Virus record (IMG/VR): IMGVR_UViG_3300040808_000595 | Coordinates: 1 to 29,880 of that record | Strand: one strand, 5' to 3' | Source: a virus | DNA: 29,880 nucleotides | Shown: positions 22,554-29,062 of the stretch, in pieces | Layout: every line of letters begins with the position of its first letter | Numbering within the stretch: the stretch's first letter is position 1 | The notes under the pieces: model-generated | Databases searched by the model: none | Told to the model about the DNA's origin: nothing | Seen by the model: only the letters and a program-made list of their open reading frames with translations | Made by a program: the position numbers and the translations under genes

Positions 22554-24793
22554 GCTACCATATCCATAAACTTGCTTAGGAACACTCGCTTCTGAACCTT
22601 ACCTGAGTTGAACTTCTTAAAGCCTCGGAGTAGGTCGCCCTTCTTGTTAGAGTTAACTTCTAGGACATCTTCATCAATACCTAACTTCTTACCGTTAACT
22701 AGGAAACGAGCATCGTAGCCTACCTGATCTTGAATCATCAAGACACCATCTCGTCTAAAGGTTTTCATGTATTGTCCATCTTCAAAGGAGCACCAGCTAA
22801 AACCGCTATTGTATTGTTGGGTTGATTCAAACTCGTAGGTTACATTTCGAGTTGAGCCACCTTCCATTAAGTAGTAATTGATCGCTGAGGATCCTGTAGT
22901 CAACTTGAACATTTCAACTAGGAGAAGAGTGTTATAATTTCTATCTCTGCCTCGAACGTTTTTGCCGCCACCAACAATCAATTGCTTGTGTCTGAATACG
23001 GTTTTCTCATCGTGTCGTAAACCTTTACTCCAAATACGCTCATCTTCAAACGTTGATTGCTCCCAATACTCCACGCTATCTGTGGCTCCACCATCAGTTA
23101 GGAACAGTGTATTCATTATCTCTACATTGTTAGCCTTGCGGAAGTCTTTCACAATCTGCATTGCCATTATCAAAGTATGGTTGAGATTAGTTCCACCTAG
23201 TTGATAGTTTCTGTTCTCAACCTGCCACCATTCGTTTTCATAACGGTTGTATGATGAACGTTGGTTAAAGTATTCTGCATAACATAACAAGTGCTTCATC
23301 GCAGATTCAGTCTGAGTCTTATTCCATGAACCTGAGAACAAATGACGGAGCATCATGTCTTCTTTTTGTAGGGCAAATTGTCCTGGAATCCTTTGAGTTT
23401 CTACGGCGCCATATTCGCTGCTAGTCGTAAACCCATAAACCTCAAACGGAATATTGACTTTCTTACAAAACAACACCTGAGTCAACAGCTGTTCAATTGT
23501 GCCTGCCATGTTACCAGACATACTGCCTGACATATCAATAAACATACACATACCGTGGTTTTTACCGTTGGGCACAACCGTTGTCTGTTTGAAGAGATCT
23601 TCTGTTATCTTGTAAGCCCAAAGCTTGTCCTCGTTCAACTTACCTGTTTTAGAAATCTTTGCCTTAGACATCTGTGTTGCTTTACGCTTCATCTCGAATT
23701 GCTGAACCATATGATTAACAACCGAGTTATTTTTTGCCTTGAATGTTGAGAGTAGTTCAGTTGCTACCAGCTCTGTATCTTTAGCAGCGTCTGCATAATA
23801 GTCTGGCATAATCTTGAAACTCTTGTTCAAGCCTGTGTACATCTCGCGCGCTGGGACTACATACTTTTTCCAGTCCTTAACCTCAGGGATGTCTATGTAA
23901 ACCGGTGCCAAGCTATCTAAAGCTACCAACTTCTTTTCGTTTTTTCGGAAAGCTTGATCTGTGATTGACATCTCGCCGTCGCTTTCCATAAACTCGTCTA
24001 ACAAGTCCTGGGCAGTTGACTCGCCTTCTTCGGATTCTTCGGATTCTTCTTCATCATCTGAGTCTGAAGAGCTGTTGCCTGATTGATTTGTTTCTTCGGA
24101 TTCTTCTTCGTCATCCTCCTGTTCATCATCTGAGCTAGGAGGAGGGGGAGGAGGAGTATCCATTTCATCGTCGTCTTCGAAGTCCTCGTCTGAGTCTTGA
24201 GGAACATACTGTTGCTGTTCCTTCATTTCTTCGGCTTCTTTTTGAGAGTTGCCATACAACTCTTGAGCTAACTGCTCAACGTCTGCCCATGTCTCAGTTT
24301 TTGCTACACGGTCTACGAATACTTGTTCTTCGTCTGTAAAATTAATGCCTAGGAGAGAACCTACTTTAAAGTGAAGATTGATTCTGTCAATTAGTGGAAG
24401 TTCGTTAACGTCTAAATCCTTAACACCAAAAAAGTCTCGGGCAAAAAGTTCTCGGTAACCACCGTAGAAACTTTTAACTAGTCCAGGATAACGTTCTTTT
24501 ACTTTACGCTCGATACGAGCATCTTCTACAATGTTGAGGAAGCCTTTGAGCTTGGGGTCTTTAGAAACTGAATCGTGCCAGCCTTCCTCAGGAGTCTCTA
24601 AACCGTGTCCGACTTCGTGTCCTACTAAGAGGTCATAAAGATCAGGGGAGATGTCTTTCCATTGGGGGAGGAGGATCTTTCGATTCTTAAGGTCAAATGC
24701 TGCTGTTGGAATGTTGGCGTGTTCTACCTGAACATTCTCCGTCGCTAGCAGTTTTGCTAGTATCGACTTTTGGTTGTTTATTTGTATCGTCAT
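22550..24793 (-). CDS. CobT-like VWA protein with N-terminal HExxH motif
   Basis: A 747-aa protein. Near the N-terminus, HEVGHGLETPEEGWH (H59, E60, H63) is a zincin-type metal motif. A long acidic, low-complexity linker follows at about residues 195-265 (six consecutive prolines, then Asp/Glu/Ser runs). A C-terminal VWA domain has the MIDAS motif DMSGSMSG near residue 420 and the later FLTDGGATD. CobT of cobaltochelatase has a similar acidic linker plus VWA layout; the HExxH part suggests a peptidase instead. VWA proteins usually work with MoxR ATPases, and one is encoded downstream. The start follows GTGAGGACT, the same ribosome site as the MoxR gene. Whether the HExxH domain cleaves protein is unknown. 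Confidence 0.9.
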   Translation of the reverse strand: MTIQINNQKSILAKLLATENVQVEHANIPTAAFDLKNRKILLPQWKDISPDLYDLLVGHEVGHGLETPEEGWHDSVSKDPKLKGFLNIVEDARIERKVKERYPGLVKSFYGGYRELFARDFFGVKDLDVNELPLIDRINLHFKVGSLLGINFTDEEQVFVDRVAKTETWADVEQLAQELYGNSQKEAEEMKEQQQYVPQDSDEDFEDDDEMDTPPPPPPSSDDEQEDDEEESEETNQSGNSSSDSDDEEESEESEEGESTAQDLLDEFMESDGEMSITDQAFRKNEKKLVALDSLAPVYIDIPEVKDWKKYVVPAREMYTGLNKSFKIMPDYYADAAKDTELVATELLSTFKAKNNSVVNHMVQQFEMKRKATQMSKAKISKTGKLNEDKLWAYKITEDLFKQTTVVPNGKNHGMCMFIDMSGSMSGNMAGTIEQLLTQVLFCKKVNIPFEVYGFTTSSEYGAVETQRIPGQFALQKEDMMLRHLFSGSWNKTQTESAMKHLLCYAEYFNQRSSYNRYENEWWQVENRNYQLGGTNLNHTLIMAMQIVKDFRKANNVEIMNTLFLTDGGATDSVEYWEQSTFEDERIWSKGLRHDEKTVFRHKQLIVGGGKNVRGRDRNYNTLLLVEMFKLTTGSSAINYYLMEGGSTRNVTYEFESTQQYNSGFSWCSFEDGQYMKTFRRDGVLMIQDQVGYDARFLVNGKKLGIDEDVLEVNSNKKGDLLRGFKKFNSGKVQKRVFLSKFMDMVA

Positions 24794-24815
24794 TAAAAGT
24801 CCTCACTTTTATTAA

Positions 24816-24832
24816 TTTATACAAGTATTATA
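24816..24832 (-). promoter_or_regulatory. 17-bp shared element, copy 3
   Basis: Identical to the blocks at 2237-2253 and 21779-21795, covering the -10 and start region of the VWA-gene promoter. Confidence 0.7.
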
Positions 24833-24855
24833 AACTCTTTATCTGCAGAAGTCAA
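24827..24855 (-). promoter_or_regulatory. Sigma-70-type promoter for the VWA/sulfotransferase unit
   Basis: TTGACT (24855-24850), a 17-base spacer and TATAAT (24832-24827) on the minus strand, 34 bases before the VWA start. Confidence 0.88.
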
Positions 24856-24875
24856 GCAAAAAACGCACTTTTTTT
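24849..24875. repeat. 27-bp promoter-upstream repeat, copy B
   Basis: Exact copy of 21812-21838; see that entry. The bases on each side differ, so the repeat is bounded at 27 bp. Confidence 0.85.
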
Positions 24876-24896
24876 GAATTCTTTTTCCTTGTTAAA

Positions 24897-26393
24897 TCAG
24901 TAGTTTAGGGCTAAAGTCAACAAATATTCACGTCCGCCGGCAGTATATTGGGGTAAAATCTCGAATTCTCTATCAAAAACGTCCCTAATTTGGAACATTA
25001 CATTGTAGATTCCAAAGTCTTTTCCTATATGTAACTGTGCTGATTTTACATCCTCGAGCGGTGTTTTGTCAACGTCTCGTCGTCCGTTTTGGTATGCTAG
25101 TTTGAACCCGTAGGTATAACCCTTGTAGTCGTCCTCAAACATGATTGCTGTACGAAGTTTAGGGATCCTTGGAAGATCTGAATGTGTGACTGCTATAACT
25201 GTCTTGAATTGTTTGTAGTAGGCTAGTACCTTAATACCCTTGGTACTGTAGGAGCCTGTGTTCACATACTGGTTATTGACATAGTCGTAATCTATACCCT
25301 CGTCAAATTCGTAGGCGAAAGCTGAAAAAATTTTATATCGTACGTCGACACCTTGCCCCTCCTCTGCGTTGAGAAACCGATTTGGTGATACCCAACCGTC
25401 GCCGTTCGTTTCATATAGAGTCGGTCGCCTATAACTATTCCCTACACTAATTGAAAAGTCTGGGGTTCTGACACCTACTTTATATACGAATACATCATCG
25501 TTCTCATATCTTAGTCCTGCATTAAACAAATCATAGGTAAGAAAAGAGTAGACTGATCCAACTGTTAACTTTTCGGCACCATTATCCTCTCTTTCTACGT
25601 TTGATCCAAGTAGTACATAATCGTTGACATACTTACGAGCATCTAAATAGTATCTTTGATTTTTAGAAGAGTAGCTCTCTTCACCGTTTCTCAAAAATGT
25701 TTGTTCGTTTTCTACGAACCCAAGTGTTGCATTTTCGCCTTGTATTGATAACTCGTGCTTCCTACCCTTTTGTTCACAATCGTCAGACTCCCAGCATGAA
25801 TCATAATCGTATTGGTAATCTGTTAAAGCATAATTTAATACACCCGTTTGAAGTCTTAAAACATTGTTATGGTAGTCGTCTTCTTCCTCATTGGTGTTCA
25901 TTACGCTACCATTCGATGCTTGCTTAGATGCTATAGAAAAGTATTTGTCGCCAACTGAAAAATATTTTGAATCACTGCCTGCTTGAGCTATGAAGTGTTT
26001 TCTAAGTTTGTCTGTTATAAAAACAGTGCCTGCTAAACTACCCGAGCCTGTGAGTACACTATTGGGCCCATGAGCAATCATGATCTCTTGGTATTGTTGA
26101 GGTAGATCGTTTGCCCAGTCATACCAACCAGTAGAAGGATCGTTAACGGGTACGCCGTTCCTAAAGACTCTGGTATGTGTAGAACTCTGTCCGCGATCTC
26201 TAAAAGAAGAAAATCCACCAGTACCACCTGGGGTAAAAACCATTGATGGTAAGATGGATTCAATTGTTGAAGTGTTAAGTGCAGGGTCTACTTCTACTTT
26301 GTTAATGGGTTGCCCTACAACAATAACTTCTTCTATCGTCTGTCCGTGTGCAATTGTGCTCATAAGAGCGAAACATAATATAAGGTGTTTCAT
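24897..26393 (-). CDS. TonB-dependent outer-membrane receptor
   Basis: A complete 498-aa protein. Residues 1-17 (MKHLILCFALMSTIAHG) form a Sec signal peptide. IEEVIVVGQ is a TonB box. Residues about 45-130 form the plug domain (FSSFRDRGQSSTHTRVFRNG, then HGPNSVLTGSGSLAGTVFI). SYRRPTLYETNGDGWVSPNR and LNAEEGQGVDVRYK are the barrel landmarks of BtuB-like receptors. The C-terminus IRDVFDREFEILPQYTAGGR ends in YLLTLALNY, a beta-signal for BAM insertion. It is shorter than usual (about 600-700 aa) but unbroken. Such receptors import siderophores, cobalamin or metals using TonB. It starts 3 bases after the His-rich gene stop and lacks a visible ribosome-binding site, so it may rely on coupling. A TonB receptor in a T4-like phage genome is unexpected; phage core genes lie on both sides. 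Confidence 0.93.
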   Translation of the reverse strand: MKHLILCFALMSTIAHGQTIEEVIVVGQPINKVEVDPALNTSTIESILPSMVFTPGGTGGFSSFRDRGQSSTHTRVFRNGVPVNDPSTGWYDWANDLPQQYQEIMIAHGPNSVLTGSGSLAGTVFITDKLRKHFIAQAGSDSKYFSVGDKYFSIASKQASNGSVMNTNEEEDDYHNNVLRLQTGVLNYALTDYQYDYDSCWESDDCEQKGRKHELSIQGENATLGFVENEQTFLRNGEESYSSKNQRYYLDARKYVNDYVLLGSNVEREDNGAEKLTVGSVYSFLTYDLFNAGLRYENDDVFVYKVGVRTPDFSISVGNSYRRPTLYETNGDGWVSPNRFLNAEEGQGVDVRYKIFSAFAYEFDEGIDYDYVNNQYVNTGSYSTKGIKVLAYYKQFKTVIAVTHSDLPRIPKLRTAIMFEDDYKGYTYGFKLAYQNGRRDVDKTPLEDVKSAQLHIGKDFGIYNVMFQIRDVFDREFEILPQYTAGGREYLLTLALNY

Positions 26394-26396
26394 ATT

Positions 26397-26759
26397 TTAT
26401 TTGACGATGATGCGCTCAATAATTTCTACACAGGTTCCATACCCAGATTTTTGATTACTGCAAGGGAAGTGTTTGTTATAGGCATCATAATGATCTCGTG
26501 TCCTATAACGTCTGCGAGTTTGTGTTCGGTTAGGATCAATGATTGTATAAACCTCACCGTTGGGTCCGTATACTGTAATAGGCTGTGGGTGATAATGCCC
26601 GTGTCCATGCCCATGCCCGTGATTACTTTTCTTGTTAATAATTTCTCCAAGAATAATACCACCTACGACACCGCCGATAACGTCCTTTGTATCAGCAGCC
26701 GCAACGGGTGCTGTGTACATGGTGCCTGCGATTAATAATAGTCCAATTAAATATTTCAT
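26397..26759 (-). CDS. Secreted His-rich, glycine-zipper protein
   Basis: A 120-aa protein. A Sec signal peptide covers about residues 1-22 (MKYLIGLLLIAGTMYTAPVAAA). A short glycine-zipper-like stretch follows (VIGGVVGGIILGEII), then alternating His-Gly (HGHGHGHGHYHP), a typical Ni/Zn/Co/Cu-binding run, then an Arg-rich segment. The C-terminal part has two Cys (HFPCSNQKSGYGTC) that could form a periplasmic disulfide. It is likely periplasmic or outer-membrane-associated. It lies between the M15 peptidase and the TonB receptor, with good AGGAGA ribosome binding. Metal buffering or delivery linked to the receptor is plausible, not shown. Confidence 0.8.
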   Translation of the reverse strand: MKYLIGLLLIAGTMYTAPVAAADTKDVIGGVVGGIILGEIINKKSNHGHGHGHGHYHPQPITVYGPNGEVYTIIDPNRTQTRRRYRTRDHYDAYNKHFPCSNQKSGYGTCVEIIERIIVK

Positions 26760-26767
26760 ATTTTCTC

Positions 26768-27229
26768 CTATGAGCTCAGTCCTAAAGTGTACTGAGTTTT
26801 GCCATCAACTCGTGATGCTGTTAATGATTTGCCTCTGTTTCCTTCTGTGTTATACGACACATGAACCCAACCTGAGTCTGGGATACCTGACGTATAGAAC
26901 TCTAAGATTACTTGATCAAAGTCTGTATTTTCCTCAATCCATTTTGCTAAATGATAATTGGGTACACCGGCTACTTCAATATCTGCTGCTTGTCCTTTGC
27001 AATGCTGGGACCTAGAGCTACCGCCTACTGCTTTATTAAGTTCGTCGCCTCGATAACCACTGTTAATGTTAACAGGGCCAAAGTGGTCTCTAACTTTCTG
27101 CAGAACATTCTCACATAATGCGATTGCATTGTCCAAATGTTCTTTGGGCATAGAATTGTCTAAGCCTCGTCTTGTAGCAGTTTGCGACTTTTCAAATTCA
27201 GCTAGAGAAAAGTTTTTAGATAGTTTCAT
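26768..27229 (-). CDS. M15-type peptidoglycan peptidase (putative endolysin)
   Basis: A 153-aa protein. SQHCKGQAADIEV contains the S-x-H-x-x-G-x-A-x-D zinc motif (H76, D83), with R60 in NSGYRGDELN and the third ligand H123 in GWVHVSYN. This is the peptidase M15 (D-Ala-D-Ala carboxypeptidase/L-Ala-D-Glu peptidase-like) fold. It cleaves peptide bonds in cell-wall stems and is a common phage lysis or virion enzyme. There is no signal peptide, so access to the wall would need a holin. Both an early-type promoter (27273-27301) and a late motif (27260-27267) precede it, a dual pattern also known for T4 lysozyme gene e. The receptor and His-rich genes follow in the same unit. Confidence 0.9.
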   Translation of the reverse strand: MKLSKNFSLAEFEKSQTATRRGLDNSMPKEHLDNAIALCENVLQKVRDHFGPVNINSGYRGDELNKAVGGSSRSQHCKGQAADIEVAGVPNYHLAKWIEENTDFDQVILEFYTSGIPDSGWVHVSYNTEGNRGKSLTASRVDGKTQYTLGLSS

Positions 27230-27259
27230 AATCTTACTCCAAAATGTTACTATATCTCT

Positions 27260-27267
27260 TATTTATA
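27260..27267 (-). promoter_or_regulatory. Putative T4-type late promoter for the lysis/receptor unit
   Basis: TATAAATA on the minus strand, 31 bases before the M15 peptidase start and directly downstream of the sigma-70-type promoter. Confidence 0.55.
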
Positions 27268-27272
27268 AAACT

Positions 27273-27301
27273 ATTATAATACCGTTATGATATAATGTCA
27301 A
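27273..27301 (-). promoter_or_regulatory. Sigma-70-type promoter for the M15/His-rich/TonB-receptor unit
   Basis: TTGACA (27301-27296), a 17-base spacer and TATAAT (27278-27273) on the minus strand. The TGA stop of the ClpP-like gene (27300-27298) forms part of the -35 box. Confidence 0.87.
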
Positions 27302-27921
27302 GATGCTTTAGCTTGTTTTGGTACTCTAGGTTTGCGGGGTGCTTTTGTTTTGGGGGCTGGATTTTCTCTAATATCATTACGCTTAGAAAGACGTTTAATC
27401 ACTTCCTTAGAGTCCATCCAATAGTCCTTACCCTCAATAACAGATTCAATCTCTTGGGGAGTCATAAAGTCTGAATAGATATCAGTAAGCAAACGCTTTG
27501 CCCAAGTATGTTCTGCTAGAGCTCTAGAGATCAGTTCATTGCCTTTACCCCAATTACCTGAGGAGTAATTGTGTACCAAGAACTGGGTATGATCTGAAAC
27601 CTCACAAATGTCTGCACTTAGAAAAAGGAATGTTGCGGCACTCATACAAGCACCTTCAATTGATGCAATGATCCTTCCTTTACATTCAGACATAGAACGT
27701 AGAAGTTGGATCGTTGTCATGATATCGCCACCGTAACAATTGATGTGCAATATCACAACATCGTTCTCGGCACAATTTCTAAAACATTGATTCCAATTTA
27801 CATATTCTGATGGCCCTTCAATCGTATCATTTAGATACAAATCAATTACTCTACCAGCAACCCTCTCATAAATGTTTTGGTTGTTGTTATTAATAATGTC
27901 GTCAATTTTAAAGTCGTTCAT
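27298..27921 (-). CDS. ClpP-like serine protease
   Basis: A 207-aa protein. INCYGGDIMTTIQLL is the ClpP oxyanion/strand segment, EGACMSAATFLFL holds the nucleophile S94, LVHNYSSG holds H117, and EGKDYWMDSKE supplies the acidic member (D166 or D170). This completes the Ser-His-Asp triad. The tail is basic and Pro/Lys-rich (APKTKAPRKPRVPKQAKAS), unlike cellular ClpP. No ClpX/ClpA partner is in the window, so it may use the host ATPase or work in head maturation. It overlaps the upstream 125-aa gene by 14 bases and follows it and the deformylase in one string. Confidence 0.9.
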   Translation of the reverse strand: MNDFKIDDIINNNNQNIYERVAGRVIDLYLNDTIEGPSEYVNWNQCFRNCAENDVVILHINCYGGDIMTTIQLLRSMSECKGRIIASIEGACMSAATFLFLSADICEVSDHTQFLVHNYSSGNWGKGNELISRALAEHTWAKRLLTDIYSDFMTPQEIESVIEGKDYWMDSKEVIKRLSKRNDIRENPAPKTKAPRKPRVPKQAKAS

Positions 27922-28285
27922 AGTATCTAGTTACCGCCTTAATTTTCTCGATCTGTTTGTCAATGATAGCCGTTCTATTAGGCCAATGGATATATTCTTT
28001 ATCTGGATTCTTTTGTAAATTAAATAACAACGGTAAAATTAGATCTTCTAACTGTTTTAGTTTGTTAGCCACATCTTGTTCTACAAGTGTTCTGTGTTCA
28101 TTCACCATATCAGAGGAATCTGCATTTAAGATTCTTCCTTCGATGTCTAAAAGTTTTGCCATGACTTCATCTCTAAAGTCTTTGGTTACGTTCGTTACAG
28201 TTTCTGTAACTGATGATTGAGGTACGCTATCGTAATTTGGTTCTTCAACAGCTGTAAACCCAAAGTCAAAATTGTCATCTGACAT
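27908..28285 (-). CDS. Hypothetical 125-aa helical protein
   Basis: An unrecognised protein. The N-terminal 40 residues are acidic and probably disordered (MSDDNFDFGFTAVEEPNYD); the remainder reads as long helices (KDFRDEVMAKLLDIEGRIL, then LVEQDVANKLKQLEDLILPLL). It overlaps the deformylase end by 11 bases and the ClpP-like start by 14, so all three are translated together. A scaffold- or adaptor-like protein for the protease is possible, but only from position. Confidence 0.7.
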   Translation of the reverse strand: MSDDNFDFGFTAVEEPNYDSVPQSSVTETVTNVTKDFRDEVMAKLLDIEGRILNADSSDMVNEHRTLVEQDVANKLKQLEDLILPLLFNLQKNPDKEYIHWPNRTAIIDKQIEKIKAVTRYYERL

Positions 28286-28811
28286 TTCTTACTCCTTTTA
28301 CATTACGCTTAAACCTTTTTACTTTCTTGTCTAAGCCTTTGATTGCTCTGTCTAATTTAAACTTAGACGCTCTCATTGTAAAGTTTTTTCCTAGCATGTG
28401 ATCGTATTCGTGTAGTGCAATACGAGCAGCTAGGCTAGTGTAGGTTTCAATTACTTCCTTACCTTCTACATCAGTATATTGGAAGGTTGCTTCTGAGGGT
28501 CTGCTTAGTGATAACCATAACCCTGGGAAGGATAAACAACCTTCTTTTTCAATACAAGTTTCTTCGCTAACGGAAATTAGAAGAGGATTAAAAAGTGTTC
28601 TTTTAAACTCCTCGCCATGTACCATTGTAAACACTTGCATATCTAAACCAACTTGGTTTGCAGACAATCCAGCACCATTTAACATATTACATTTTTCGTG
28701 TAAAAGTTTAGACACTAGTTCTGCATCGTCTTTTTCGTAGTCGAATCGTGCAGGAGCCTCGTTCAGCCTTTTATCTCCAAATGGGATAAGTTCTAAATCA
28801 CCTAAGTTCAT
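28275..28811 (-). CDS. def: Peptide deformylase
   Basis: A 178-aa protein. GAGLSANQVGL is motif 1 (the usual GxGLAAxQ), EGCLSFPG is motif 2 with metal ligand C92, and HEYDHMLG is motif 3 with H134, E135 and H138. It removes the formyl group from N-terminal Met of new proteins. Marine phages commonly carry short deformylases; this one lacks an extended C-terminal tail beyond a basic helix (DKKVKRFKRNVK). The ATG overlaps the TGA of the glutaredoxin gene (ATGA). Confidence 0.95.
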   Translation of the reverse strand: MNLGDLELIPFGDKRLNEAPARFDYEKDDAELVSKLLHEKCNMLNGAGLSANQVGLDMQVFTMVHGEEFKRTLFNPLLISVSEETCIEKEGCLSFPGLWLSLSRPSEATFQYTDVEGKEVIETYTSLAARIALHEYDHMLGKNFTMRASKFKLDRAIKGLDKKVKRFKRNVKGVRNVR

Positions 28812-29047
28812 AGATTACTCGGATCTAAAAAGTCTTGGAATTCTCTAAAGCCACCGATTGTCTTCTGTTCTTCACCAATGACTATCTGTGGAAAAGTCCT
28901 AGCTCCTGGGAATGACTCTTGGAATGTTTCAAAGGTGTAGTCTGCATCTAACAAAAGGTATTCATAATCAAATCCTTTTTGTTCGCATAAGGCTTTTGCC
29001 GCATCGCAATAGCTACATCTTGTTTTTCCATAAATTGTTACTTTCAT
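28808..29047 (-). CDS. Glutaredoxin
   Basis: A 79-aa protein of single thioredoxin-fold domain. TRCSYCDAA has the C-x-x-C active site (C11, C14), TFPQIVIG the cis-proline, and IGGFREFQDFL the GG motif for glutathione binding. It reduces disulfides, in T4 serving ribonucleotide reductase. It may also recycle the phage peroxiredoxin. Ribosome binding is modest (AGGATAG). The TATAAATA at 29060-29067 is too close to the ATG to be a likely promoter. Confidence 0.93.
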   Translation of the reverse strand: MKVTIYGKTRCSYCDAAKALCEQKGFDYEYLLLDADYTFETFQESFPGARTFPQIVIGEEQKTIGGFREFQDFLDPSNL

Positions 29048-29062
29048 ATTTCTATCCTATAT

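Noticed and set aside
20546-24793. Cobalamin biosynthesis (CobS/CobT) as the function
   Set aside because: Similarity reflects shared AAA+ and VWA folds. No CobN or other cobalamin enzyme is in the window, and the HExxH motif points elsewhere, so I did not use cob gene names.
26585-26625. Tandem CATG/CCCATG-type repeat as a CRISPR or satellite
   Set aside because: The short repeat simply encodes the His-Gly run of the secreted protein. No spaced direct repeats resembling a CRISPR array occur anywhere in the window.
24897-26759. Host DNA fragment or prophage border
   Set aside because: Phage core genes flank it on both sides, gene spacing is phage-like (3-8 bases), and no integrase, att repeat or IS is visible. 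Assembly error remains possible and is listed as a check.
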